Positions 27,175 to 34,712 of a stretch of 64,000 nucleotides of DNA are shown one piece after another (the first letter of the stretch is position 1; each line of letters begins with the position of its first letter). The stretch comes from Gordonia sihwensis NBRC 108236. GTDB taxonomy: Bacteria; Actinomycetota; Actinomycetes; Mycobacteriales; Mycobacteriaceae. The notes below the pieces were generated by a model. That model worked only from the letters and a program-made list of their open reading frames with translations, ran no database searches and had not been told where the DNA came from. The DNA lies in the NCBI RefSeq assembly GCF_000333035.1, contig NZ_BANU01000001.1, forward strand, positions 245,152-309,151. The letters are read 5' to 3'. The translations under genes were made by a program, and so were the position numbers.

Positions 27175-27454
27175 GCACATCAAACGCGTCTCGAAGTACG
27201 AACTGACCCGACTGCGGACTGTCGCCGCAGCGATGCGCGAGGACGGCCGAGATGGGATCGCCGGTGAGTACACCGGCCGCGCCGACGAAATCGAGAAGCA
27301 CTTAGACCACCTCGCCGGGATCAAGAACGCGACCATCAATGGCTCCGCGCTCGATGACCATGCTGCGCGTATCGCGGACTGGCTGATCGACAACGGCTGG
27401 ACCCCGCCCGAGGACATCCTGCTCTTCGCCGAGGAGGGTGCGGACCGTGACTGA
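27167..27454 (+). CDS. Hypothetical early protein
   Basis: 95 aa; GTG at 27167 overlaps the previous stop, with in-frame GTGs at 27152 and 27161 as alternatives. Helical, charged (HIKRVSKYELTRLRTVAAAM). No family recognised. Confidence 0.55.
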   Translation: MAEHIKRVSKYELTRLRTVAAAMREDGRDGIAGEYTGRADEIEKHLDHLAGIKNATINGSALDDHAARIADWLIDNGWTPPEDILLFAEEGADRD

Positions 27455-27536
27455 GGTGATCGAGCTGCACTGCACGACGACTGCCGCTGGAATCCCCATC
27501 GGCCTCATGGCTGACCTCGAGCGAGGTGCGCGATGA
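27447..27536 (+). CDS. Very small coupled reading frame
   Basis: 29 codons (VTEVIELHCTTTAAGIPIGL...). Its GTG overlaps the preceding stop and its TGA overlaps the next ATG, exactly bridging two genes. Such overlaps make translation likely even though function is unknown. Confidence 0.4.
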   Translation: MTEVIELHCTTTAAGIPIGLMADLERGAR

Positions 27537-27745
27537 CCGGCACTGACCCCGTCGCTCCGACGTGGCCGCTGGGACACTGCGGCGACCCCGGACCCTCTGA
27601 CGCGCACTGCACCCTCGACGTCGGGCATCGCTACTCCTGCTACGACGGCTCCGCCGACGTGTCGTTCAACGCCCGGCAGGACTTCCGCCACGACTGCGAC
27701 GATCCGCGCTGCCGCACACCGCACTTCACGAACGAAGGGGACTGA
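27533..27745 (+). CDS. Small Cys/His-rich protein
   Basis: 70 aa with LGHCGDPGPSDAHCTLDVGHRYSC-type spacing of Cys and His, and HDCDDPRCRTPHF at the end. A metal-binding fold is likely. ATG overlaps the upstream stop. Confidence 0.55.
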   Translation: MTGTDPVAPTWPLGHCGDPGPSDAHCTLDVGHRYSCYDGSADVSFNARQDFRHDCDDPRCRTPHFTNEGD

Positions 27746-27747
27746 CC

Positions 27748-28029
27748 ATGCCCACTGACGAACCCCGCGACCCCGCGATCGCCGCCGCTGAGCGCTGGTG
27801 GGACAAGCAGGGAGCTACCGAGCAGGAGCGGGAGGATTCGGTTGACTGCTGGTCTGACGTGGCTCAGGGGGCCGCCCGCGAGGCCCTCGCGCCGATCCGC
27901 GCCTGGTATCTGGCGTTCGATCCAGCCGCGCCACTGAACGAGTCAATGGACGACCTCGTCCGCCTCCTCTGGTCGGACGCCGAACTCACCATGCACGACG
28001 ACACCAACGAGGAGCTGAACCATGCCTGA
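27748..28029 (+). CDS. Hypothetical early protein
   Basis: 93 aa, acidic, helical (AIAAAERWWDKQGATEQERE). Start 2 nt after the previous stop. No family recognised. Confidence 0.55.
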   Translation: MPTDEPRDPAIAAAERWWDKQGATEQEREDSVDCWSDVAQGAAREALAPIRAWYLAFDPAAPLNESMDDLVRLLWSDAELTMHDDTNEELNHA

Positions 28030-28069
28030 CTCCCGCTCGCACCGACCCTTCCGCCGCCAGGAGACTCCC

Positions 28070-28393
28070 ATGATCCGCACGACCATCGCCGCACTCGCCG
28101 CACTCGCCGCCACCACCTTGGGCGCGGGACTCGCCGCCGCGGACGACCCCGACACGCAGCCGGCCGCAATCGTCACCGTCAACGACGACGGATGGGCGAC
28201 CCACGCCATCACAGATGACGACGACACCGGCTACACCGCACCCGGCATCGAGCAGTGCCCGACCCCGAACGGTGCGACGGCCGCGTTCACCTCATACACC
28301 CCGGTCGACGTCGACGAGAACGGCGCGCCGATCTACGCCACGATCTGCCACTACGAGGACGTCAACATCACGTCCGTGCGACTGGACGGATAG
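28070..28393 (+). CDS. Small secreted protein
   Basis: 107 aa from ATG 28070: MIRTTIAALAALAATTLGAG followed by LAAADDP is a clear Sec signal peptide. CCAGGAG at 28057-28063 supports this start over the in-frame ATG at 28022. The mature part is acidic with two Cys (EQCPTPNG, TICHYED). An exported phage protein of unknown role. Confidence 0.65.
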   Translation: MIRTTIAALAALAATTLGAGLAAADDPDTQPAAIVTVNDDGWATHAITDDDDTGYTAPGIEQCPTPNGATAAFTSYTPVDVDENGAPIYATICHYEDVNITSVRLDG

Positions 28394-28399
28394 CGCAAC

Positions 28400-28843
28400 G
28401 TGAGCGAGACCATCAAGGTCCAGGTCGGCGTGTCCGATGAGGAGCTCCGCAAGTGGGCCGAATGGCACGTCGAGCACAACAATCACGGCGTCGCCGCGAT
28501 CCTGTACGCCGCGCTCGGCCAGTTCGACTCGATCGGAGACACTCTTCTTCGCACGCAGGCCGAGTTGGAGAAGCTCCGCGAGGGGGACTGGGCGAAGCTG
28601 TCCAGGAACCTCCACAACGCCGAGGTCGGGCGTGACAATCTGCGCGCCACTGTCGAGCGGGTGCAGGAAGCGAACGAGCGCGTCCACGCCCACCGCTTCG
28701 ATCTGGACTCGGCCGATGACGCAGCGCATGACGCATGGCTGGAATCACTCGGGGAGCGCCGCGTCGGCGGCCCGGACGCCTTCTACAACGGCGTCGAGTT
28801 CGCGCACCGCCGTATCCGCCGCGCCCTCGACGGGGAGGCGTGA
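28400..28843 (+). CDS. Hypothetical protein, coiled-coil-like
   Basis: 147 aa, GTG start. Residues 40-100 are charged and helical (RTQAELEKLREGDWAKLSRN). No family recognised; overlaps the next start by one base. Confidence 0.6.
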   Translation: MSETIKVQVGVSDEELRKWAEWHVEHNNHGVAAILYAALGQFDSIGDTLLRTQAELEKLREGDWAKLSRNLHNAEVGRDNLRATVERVQEANERVHAHRFDLDSADDAAHDAWLESLGERRVGGPDAFYNGVEFAHRRIRRALDGEA

Positions 28844-28947
28844 TGGGCCGGTTGCCGTTGGTGTGGCGCGGCTGGCTGCGTGACGTGGCGTACGACGTCG
28901 CGATCCTGGCGCTCATTTGCACCGTCGTCTGGTTTGTGTCCCGGTGA
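28843..28947 (+). CDS. Small single-pass membrane protein
   Basis: 34 aa: MGRLPLVWRGWLRDVAYDVA then a hydrophobic segment ending VVWFVSR. GGGGAGG precedes the ATG. The following 28948-29025 holds no gene apart from the AAGAGAGG ribosome site of the next one. Confidence 0.5.
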   Translation: MGRLPLVWRGWLRDVAYDVAILALICTVVWFVSR

Positions 28948-29025
28948 GCGCCCGCAGCCGCGCGAGAGCGCCCCCCTGCCTGCGAGTGTTCCGGTTTCGT
29001 CGTCAAAGAAGAGAGGCATCTGCCT

Positions 29026-30264
29026 GTGTGGGCACGCTATGGAGACACGTCGGCGTTTCATCCCCTGCCGATGAACGTGCTGGAGCATCCGGAGCTCGAC
29101 GATCGTCTCCTCAACGAGGTGTTCGGCTTCTTTGCCCGGTGCTCGACCCAGGCTGCGGCGCACCTGACGGACTACGTCATCACTCGAGGAACCGCGGTCA
29201 TGATCGCAGGACCGACCCGGGCTCAGACGATGATCGACGTCTGCGTGTTCGCCGGGCTGATGACCGAGCGCGAGTATGGCGACGGCGTCAAGGTGTACAA
29301 GCTCGTCGACGACGAGCCGGATTTCCTGCACCTGCGGCTGAAGAAGGACATCGACTGGGAGCGTCAGCGCAAGGCGGACGCGAACCGACCCGCCCTCGTC
29401 GTACCGGTGCGCCTCCGAGATGGAGACGCCTGCCGGTGGTGCGGGAAGGTCGTCGATTGGCTCGACCGGAAATCCGGTCGGGCTGGCACGTACGACCATC
29501 TGGAGCCGGGAGAGCCGGCCACCGTGGACACGTACGTCGTCTGCTGCAAGACGTGCAATTCCTCGCGCCAGGACGGGTCGCTCCCGACCGGTGTCGAGGA
29601 GCTGCTCGACGCCCCGACAGAACCGCTCTACTCCACGACCACCGTCGCGTGGCTCGCCGAGAACCGCTGGCGCGCCAAGAACGGTCTACCAGTCCCGACC
29701 GCGACCCCACCGGCCGACATGGCCAAGTATCTCGTCCGCGTGCCCGGCAGCCAGCCGGACACCACCCCCGCATCCCAGGACGACCCGCAGCCCGCGGGCG
29801 ACACGTCAGAGCACGCAGCCGCAGGCGCGATGCCGACGTCGGGCGCAGCAGCCACAGGCGCAGCGCCGGGGATGCCGTCTCAACCCGATCTCCACACCGG
29901 AGATCCCCAGTCCCCGGGCAAGGCAGCAGCCGCAGGCGCGCCACCGGGACCGCGAGCAGCAGCCACCGGCGCGCCCACTGAGACACAGAGGCCTGCAGCC
30001 GCAGGCGCGGCCTCACCGAGCACGGCTGCCGCAGGCGCCAGCTCCCCGGCCCCGGCCGACACAGACGGACGAGACGCCCCAGGACCAGACAGAAATCAAC
30101 CTGATCTGACAGATACGAAGGGTCCAGGATCTGTCGTGTCTGGTCGGGACGGGTCGGGTCGGGTCGGGACGGGTAGCGAATCTCTACCACCTCCTCACCG
30201 TGACAGTTCCTCACGTAGCCGAGGCCGCCGTGGCGGCCGTCGTGCTCGCCGATCGAAGGGTTAG
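29026..30264 (+). CDS. HNH endonuclease-like protein with long Ala/Pro-rich repeat tail
   Basis: 412 aa. Residues 1-120 form a helical N-terminal domain (FHPLPMNVLEHPELDDRLLN). Residues 128-190 hold an HNH-type site: DACRWCGKVVDW, YDHLEPGEP, VVCCKTCNSSRQDG, i.e. two Cys pairs with the DH core. From about 235 on the protein is a low-complexity tail with repeated AAAGA/AATGA units and a basic SRSRGRRGGRRARRSKG end. GTG start with AAGAGAGG upstream. Early position suggests DNA metabolism or packaging. Confidence 0.65.
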   Translation: MWARYGDTSAFHPLPMNVLEHPELDDRLLNEVFGFFARCSTQAAAHLTDYVITRGTAVMIAGPTRAQTMIDVCVFAGLMTEREYGDGVKVYKLVDDEPDFLHLRLKKDIDWERQRKADANRPALVVPVRLRDGDACRWCGKVVDWLDRKSGRAGTYDHLEPGEPATVDTYVVCCKTCNSSRQDGSLPTGVEELLDAPTEPLYSTTTVAWLAENRWRAKNGLPVPTATPPADMAKYLVRVPGSQPDTTPASQDDPQPAGDTSEHAAAGAMPTSGAAATGAAPGMPSQPDLHTGDPQSPGKAAAAGAPPGPRAAATGAPTETQRPAAAGAASPSTAAAGASSPAPADTDGRDAPGPDRNQPDLTDTKGPGSVVSGRDGSGRVGTGSESLPPPHRDSSSRSRGRRGGRRARRSKG

Positions 30265-30272
30265 TACTACCC

Positions 30273-30449
30273 GTGAAGAAGAAGATCACCATCCGCAAGG
30301 ACCGCAGCTCAGGTCAGTGGACTGCTCGAGTGTGCCAGGTGAACTCGCTCGGCGAGCAGTACCTGGTCTCGCGAGCAGTGGGCCCGAGCTTCGTGCGGCT
30401 CGTCGAGTTCCTCGCCGCTTCGTACGAGTGCGAGGGTGGTGCCGAATGA
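30273..30449 (+). CDS. Small basic protein
   Basis: 58 aa from GTG 30273: KKKITIRKDRSSGQWTARV looks like a three-stranded sheet start, followed by a helix (FVRLVEFLAASYE). Stop overlaps the next ATG. Function unknown. Confidence 0.5.
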   Translation: MKKKITIRKDRSSGQWTARVCQVNSLGEQYLVSRAVGPSFVRLVEFLAASYECEGGAE

Positions 30450-31291
30450 GCACCGCACCCGCGGTCGTCCGCCGACCTGTCGACGCCTCGATCGACTACC
30501 AGCGGCGCCTGGCGGCGAAGGCCCGCGACGCTCGCCGTGACCTCGAGTACCTCGCGGCGGCGTGGCCGTACGTCGGTGCGCTCCGCGAGCGAGGCACCCC
30601 GCGCCGGTGGGTCCAGCACGATCAGCGGCGGGCATCGCGGATGCTGCGCGTCCGCGAGATCGAGCGGCGCGGTCTGCGTGGCGTGGCGCGGCCGACGCCG
30701 GCCGATGTGTCGGTCCTCGACGTCCTGTCGCAGATCGCATCGGTCGCGGAGTGGATCGTCCGCGAGATGACGCATGTGCTCCCGCAGTACCGCCCCGAGA
30801 TCTGGCTGCCGGCCAGAGCGGCGTCGGCCGACCCTCGACCGTGGCTGCGTCTGGCGACTCGACTCCTCCCGCAGGCTGACGCGGCGACCCGCTCCGACGA
30901 CGAGCCGATCGTCATGTGGATCGAGGCGCGACTGCATCCGGTGATCACGACGGCCGCACGGCTGCTGGGCGATGCTCGCGACGGGCAGGAGCTGGCCGGA
31001 CTGTGCCCGTGGTGCGGTGGCCGCACCAGCAAGGGCGTCGGGTACCCGACGATGCGGATCCACTACCCGGCCGAGCTCGACCTGACGCAGCCGCTCGACC
31101 CCGACGTCTCGCCCATCGAGCGCCTCGCCGCAGGGCAGGCCGAGCCGCTCATCGTCTGCCACGGCCTGCTCTGCGACCCGCCCCGGGACGCGTGCGGCCT
31201 GGACTGGCACGGACAGCCGGCGTGGGCGATGCGTGAGTGGGACTGGCTCGCGAAGCGCCTGCACCCCGTCGCGGGCAGGGCCGACCGATGA
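30446..31291 (+). CDS. Hypothetical protein with C-terminal zinc ribbon
   Basis: 281 aa. The first two thirds are helical and Arg-rich; then LCPWCGGRTSKGVGYPTM and CHGLLCDPPRDACGLDWHG supply a Cys4-type ribbon. Common in actinophage early regions, with no established role. ATG overlaps upstream stop. Confidence 0.6.
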   Translation: MSTAPAVVRRPVDASIDYQRRLAAKARDARRDLEYLAAAWPYVGALRERGTPRRWVQHDQRRASRMLRVREIERRGLRGVARPTPADVSVLDVLSQIASVAEWIVREMTHVLPQYRPEIWLPARAASADPRPWLRLATRLLPQADAATRSDDEPIVMWIEARLHPVITTAARLLGDARDGQELAGLCPWCGGRTSKGVGYPTMRIHYPAELDLTQPLDPDVSPIERLAAGQAEPLIVCHGLLCDPPRDACGLDWHGQPAWAMREWDWLAKRLHPVAGRADR

Positions 31292-31380
31292 CCGCCGCCT
31301 TCTTCGCCTGGTTCTCCTGCACCTCCGCGGCCTGGTCGGCCGTGACCACCCTCATCGTCTGGAAAGGACGGAACCGATGA
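31288..31380 (+). CDS. Very small membrane protein
   Basis: 30 aa (MTAAFFAWFSCTSAAWSAVT..., one hydrophobic span then KGRNR). Both ends overlap neighbours by ATGA, which supports translation. Confidence 0.45.
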   Translation: MTAAFFAWFSCTSAAWSAVTTLIVWKGRNR

Positions 31381-32168
31381 CCACCACACCCTCCGCCACT
31401 TACGTCACCGCGATCTCAGTCGACGAGCTGTTCGCCGACCCCGAGTACCAGCGCGACCTCGACCCGAACCGCGCCAAGGCGATGTCGGTCAAGTGGGAAC
31501 CGCGGCTGGTCGGCACGCTGGAGGTCTCCGACCGTGGAGAGACCAGCGAGCCGCGATACGCGGTCATCAACGGTCAGCACCGCATGGCCGCTGCACGCCT
31601 TCTCGATCCCACGATGGCGCTGCCGTGCACGGTCCACAGCGGGCTGACTGTCCAGCAGGAGGCGGCGCTGTTCTGGGACATCGACCGCACCACCAAGAAG
31701 CTGTCGAACTGGGATCGCTGGTACGCGCGGCGCGCTGCCGGAGACAAGGACGTCGCGTCGATCGAGGCAGTGTGCACCGAGTTCGGGTACCGAGTGAGCC
31801 ACAGTCCAGTCGAGAACGCGCTGCAGTGCTGCAGCGCTCTCGAGTTCGTGTACCGGCGCTGCGATCTGCAGACGCTGCGCGATGTTCTGGAGTTCGTCGG
31901 CGACGTCTGGCCGGCCGATCCGGAAGCACGCAAGGCGAACATCATCAAGGGCCTCGCGTTGGTGCTGTTCGATTACCGGGGCCAGGTGCACACCGGACGG
32001 TTGGCCGATGTGCTGTCGAGCGTGACGCCGTCGCAGCTGGTCGCGCGGGCGCACGAACTCAAGGCGCGGGGATGGGACGGAAGCATACCGAAGCTAACGC
32101 AGACGGCAGCGCTGATCGCCTACAACGGCACGTGCCGCCGCGAGCAGAAGGTGGAGCTGCCGGCATGA
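31377..32168 (+). CDS. ParB-like nuclease-domain protein (DUF6551-type)
   Basis: 263 aa. TAISVDELFADPEYQRDLDP and YAVINGQHRMAAARLL (GQHR motif) form a ParB-like N-terminal domain; FWDIDRTTKKLSNWDRWYAR follows. Second ParB-like protein of the prophage, without the HTH of the first. Probably DNA-binding; the exact role is unknown. Confidence 0.7.
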   Translation: MTTTPSATYVTAISVDELFADPEYQRDLDPNRAKAMSVKWEPRLVGTLEVSDRGETSEPRYAVINGQHRMAAARLLDPTMALPCTVHSGLTVQQEAALFWDIDRTTKKLSNWDRWYARRAAGDKDVASIEAVCTEFGYRVSHSPVENALQCCSALEFVYRRCDLQTLRDVLEFVGDVWPADPEARKANIIKGLALVLFDYRGQVHTGRLADVLSSVTPSQLVARAHELKARGWDGSIPKLTQTAALIAYNGTCRREQKVELPA

Positions 32169-32434
32169 GCACGATCGTGGAGTTCATCGAGGCACGACTG
32201 AAGGATGAAGCCGCGGCGGCTGAGTCGATGCCGGACCCGGCCAAGCATCGGCGGATCGTGGACGCGCTGGCCATGATGAGCGTGCCCATCGTCGAGCATC
32301 TCGAGGCGCGCAATCTCCCGCCGACCGACAACCCGCTCGCGGCCGGGCTGCTTGTGATCGCGCAGGTCTGGACCGAGCACCCCGACTTCGATGCGCAGCG
32401 CTGGTTCCCACGCATGACTGGGCAGGTGAAGTGA
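32165..32434 (+). CDS. DUF6221-like protein
   Basis: 89 aa beginning MSTIVEFIEARLKDEAAAAE, the N-terminus typical of a small actinobacterial/actinophage family of unknown function. Coupled to both neighbours. Confidence 0.55.
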   Translation: MSTIVEFIEARLKDEAAAAESMPDPAKHRRIVDALAMMSVPIVEHLEARNLPPTDNPLAAGLLVIAQVWTEHPDFDAQRWFPRMTGQVK

Positions 32435-32595
32435 TGGACCCGATACGCCATCTGCTGACGCCGCAGGAGAGACGCGAGCACGGCCGGTGCATGGACTGCG
32501 AGTGGCATCCGCCGACGCAGGGCCACCACGATCTGTGCCCGGCACGACCGGGAGCGAAGCCGACGCGTCGAGGTCGAAGGACGGTTGCACGGTGA
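32434..32595 (+). CDS. Small zinc-finger-like protein
   Basis: 53 aa with RCMDCEWHPPTQGHHDLC, a C-x2-C...H-H...C array, and a basic tail. ATG overlaps the preceding stop. Function unknown. Confidence 0.5.
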   Translation: MDPIRHLLTPQERREHGRCMDCEWHPPTQGHHDLCPARPGAKPTRRGRRTVAR

Positions 32596-32616
32596 GTTAT
32601 CCACAGGGCATACTGA
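32593..32616. repeat. DnaA-box-containing repeat, copy 1
   Basis: TGAGTTATCCACAGGGCATA followed by CTGA; contains an exact DnaA-box consensus TTATCCACA at 32597-32605. Nearly identical to 39693-39715. The stretch to 32677 is otherwise empty. Confidence 0.6.
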
Positions 32617-32677
32617 GGGCGCTGGTTCCCGCGTGCCCGCAGCAGGGCGCGCGGGATCTGTTGTCTCAGGGGTCAGC

Positions 32678-33202
32678 ATGAGCCGCGCCCGGTTGCGGGT
32701 CTGCTCGGAGCCCGGCTGCCCGACCCTCAGTGACCGCCCCCGCTGCCCCAAGCACCAGGCACAGGTCGACAGGCATCAACGCCGCACTACCCCCACCAAG
32801 GTCAACCGCGGCCCCGACATTCAACGCCGCGCCGCCGCCGTCGCCGCCCACCGCGCCACCCGTGGCGATTGGTGCCCCGGCTTCGAACGCGCACCCCATG
32901 CCTCGGCGGACCTCACCGCCGACCACGTCCACGACCAGCAGGCAGGAGGAGCGTGGGACGGCGAGCTCGAGGTGATGTGCCGCTCCTGCAACAGCCGCAA
33001 AGGCAGGCGCGTCCAGCTCGCGCTCGCGGCTTACACCACCACCCCCGACTCGGTCAAATCGGACACTCGAACCGTTCGAACATCGTTCGAACAGGGGACA
33101 CCTGGGGGCCACCCCCTGGCGAGGCCGAAGCACCGACGCCGCCGGGGAGGGCTGAAAAAGGTGCGGAGGGTTCAAGACGATCCGGGAGGCACTCAGTGCT
33201 GA
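32678..33202 (+). CDS. HNH endonuclease
   Basis: 174 aa. N-terminal Cys cluster (RVCSEPGCPTLSDRPRCPKH), then the HNH core LTADHVHDQQAGG and VMCRSCNSRKGRRVQ. HNH proteins encoded just upstream of terminase usually assist DNA packaging in cos-type siphophages. A similar N-terminus occurs in many actinophage HNH proteins. Confidence 0.85.
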   Translation: MSRARLRVCSEPGCPTLSDRPRCPKHQAQVDRHQRRTTPTKVNRGPDIQRRAAAVAAHRATRGDWCPGFERAPHASADLTADHVHDQQAGGAWDGELEVMCRSCNSRKGRRVQLALAAYTTTPDSVKSDTRTVRTSFEQGTPGGHPLARPKHRRRRGGLKKVRRVQDDPGGTQC

Positions 33203-33543
33203 TGCGGCTCACCCCGACGCACGTCGAACGGCTGCGCGCCGCACAGCGCGGCGCCGGCGTTCAGAAGTACCTGATCATCCCGGACAAAGAAGGGTGCCCC
33301 ACCATGTCGAGTAATCCCAGTACCGTGCACCTGCTGTCGCTGTTCAGCTACATGCACCTGCCGCCTTCGCTGCAGATCGTCTCACGCAAGTTTCACGACC
33401 TCGCACATGATCTCGTATCGACCTACGGTGAGGGTCCCGAGACCTCAGCGATGCTGCGAAAGCTCGTCGAGGCGAAGGACTGCGCGGTGCGCCAGGCAGT
33501 GATCACCGATCCCGGTCTCACCGCCGACCGGAACGTCGACTGA
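33196..33543 (+). CDS. Putative Acb2/Tad1-type hairpin protein (anti-CBASS sponge candidate)
   Basis: 115 aa from GTG 33196 (GGGAGG 6 nt upstream); an internal ATG at 33304 would give a 79-aa core. The core reads FSYMHLPPSLQIVSRKFHDL, then GPETSAMLRKLVEAKDCAVR. This matches the two-helix Acb2/Tad1-domain pattern: aromatic-Y-H-PP, helix, GP-x2-S-x3-R-K-x2-EA-x-D-x2-R. Acb2 proteins bind cyclic nucleotides and blunt CBASS defence; many actinophage members are annotated only as DUF. Function is inference from the pattern. Confidence 0.55.
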   Translation: MLMRLTPTHVERLRAAQRGAGVQKYLIIPDKEGCPTMSSNPSTVHLLSLFSYMHLPPSLQIVSRKFHDLAHDLVSTYGEGPETSAMLRKLVEAKDCAVRQAVITDPGLTADRNVD

Positions 33544-33758
33544 TGTCCGACGATCCGCTGATGGTCGGCGACTGCGGCGACGTCGTCGCGGCGGACCCGT
33601 ACGCCGACATCTGCGACAGGGTGACTGCGTACGTCGAGGAGATGCTGGACGCGTACTTCGTCGCGGTACTGGGGCACTCTCCGACTGCGATTCGTGGCGA
33701 CGGCTGGCTGCGCCCGCTACTCGGCTCGTACGAGCTGGCAGACAGGCAGGGCCCGTGA
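33543..33758 (+). CDS. Small hypothetical protein
   Basis: 71 aa, acidic (MSDDPLMVGDCGDVVAADPY). Starts on the last base of the previous stop. No family recognised. Confidence 0.5.
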   Translation: MSDDPLMVGDCGDVVAADPYADICDRVTAYVEEMLDAYFVAVLGHSPTAIRGDGWLRPLLGSYELADRQGP

Positions 33759-33898
33759 GGCTCTCGCTGTGTCTGTTCGGGCACGAGCTCGTCGCGCTCG
33801 AGCTCTGCTGGGATGACGGCGACTCGGACGGCGTCGATGCGGCGCTGTCGAGTGATACCACGCCGGTCGGCTTCGCGCTGATGGGCGACGACGGATGA
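33755..33898 (+). CDS. Very small hypothetical protein
   Basis: 47 aa (VRLSLCLFGHELVALELCWD...), GTGA/ATGA overlaps on both sides. Strand-rich, acidic. Function unknown. Confidence 0.4.
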   Translation: MRLSLCLFGHELVALELCWDDGDSDGVDAALSSDTTPVGFALMGDDG

Positions 33899-34134
33899 CG
33901 GCGGGCCGTGCGTGGGCGCTCCTTGTCGCGGCCGTCTTGTGGTGGGAGCGGCAGTGCTACCGGTCGGGTCGGCCGGAGCATCTGCTGTCGAGGGGGATGG
34001 ACAGGGCTCGGAACCGCAACCGCGTGATGCGGTGTGTGCTCGACGGCGCGGTGATCGCGACGGCGTTGCACCTCCTGCGGTGGATCCCTGACCGTCTCGA
34101 TGTCTATCAAGCGGTGCGCTGGACGCGCCGCTGA
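33895..34134 (+). CDS. Small hypothetical protein
   Basis: 79 aa, hydrophobic N-terminus (MTAGRAWALLVAAVLWWERQ) and basic remainder. May be membrane-associated. Last gene before the terminase block. Confidence 0.5.
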   Translation: MTAGRAWALLVAAVLWWERQCYRSGRPEHLLSRGMDRARNRNRVMRCVLDGAVIATALHLLRWIPDRLDVYQAVRWTRR

Positions 34135-34145
34135 TTCACGCTGGC

Positions 34146-34190
34146 TCGGCGAGATGCCGGGCCGCTCAATTGATGTCGGCGAGATGCCGG
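34146..34190. repeat. Tandem hairpin-forming repeat upstream of small terminase
   Basis: TCGGCGAGATGCCGG occurs at 34146-34160 and 34176-34190, 30 bp apart; each can fold as CGGC-GAGAT-GCCG. The stretch 34135-34208 has no gene. A packaging (cos/pac) recognition site is a candidate role. Confidence 0.5.
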
Positions 34191-34208
34191 CGGATAGGTG
34201 GTTTCGTC

Positions 34209-34712
34209 ATGGCTGGACACGGAGGTGCCCGTAATCGCTCTGGACCGACGCCGTCGCCGACGTCGGCGCGGTCGGACGCCCGCGATGTGCGCGCGAAGAA
34301 GCTCACGGTGGGCGGCTACGCCGGTGACTTCCCTCCGCTGTCGAACTTTCTGCCGGACGGTACCGAGCGCGAGGGCGTGGTGTGGGCGTCGCTCTGGCGG
34401 ACGCCGCAGGCGGGGCAGTGGATCAAGGAGGCGTGGCGTCACCGAGCTGTCGCGATGTACGTGCGGTGGCTGGTGCGCGCCGAGGACCCGGAGGCGACGG
34501 CCGCGACGATCACCGCGGCGCAGCGACTCGCCGATCAGATCGGCATGACACCGGCAGGGCTCCGCGAGAACGGTTGGCTGATCGTCGATGACGACGCGAC
34601 GACCAACCCGGAGCAGCAGCAGAAGCAGGAGGCGGTGAGGCAGAGCCACGGCGCCGCCCGGACAAACGGTGGTGGCCGGCGGATGCGAGCGGTGCCCGAT
34701 GGCGAAGGCTGA
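34209..34712 (+). CDS. Terminase small subunit
   Basis: 167 aa. MAGHGGARNRSGPTPSPTSA N-terminus, then FPPLSNFLPDGTEREGVVWASLWRTPQA-type central domain and a helical part (TAATITAAQRLADQIGMTPA), typical of actinophage small terminases. It recognises phage DNA for packaging. Overlaps the large subunit by 14 nt. Confidence 0.75.
   Translation: MAGHGGARNRSGPTPSPTSARSDARDVRAKKLTVGGYAGDFPPLSNFLPDGTEREGVVWASLWRTPQAGQWIKEAWRHRAVAMYVRWLVRAEDPEATAATITAAQRLADQIGMTPAGLRENGWLIVDDDATTNPEQQQKQEAVRQSHGAARTNGGGRRMRAVPDGEG

Noticed and set aside
28944..29981. GTG-initiated frame overlapping the HNH-like gene
   Set aside because: Runs in a different frame through the HNH coding region with Arg-rich low-complexity sequence; the HNH motifs support 29026 instead.
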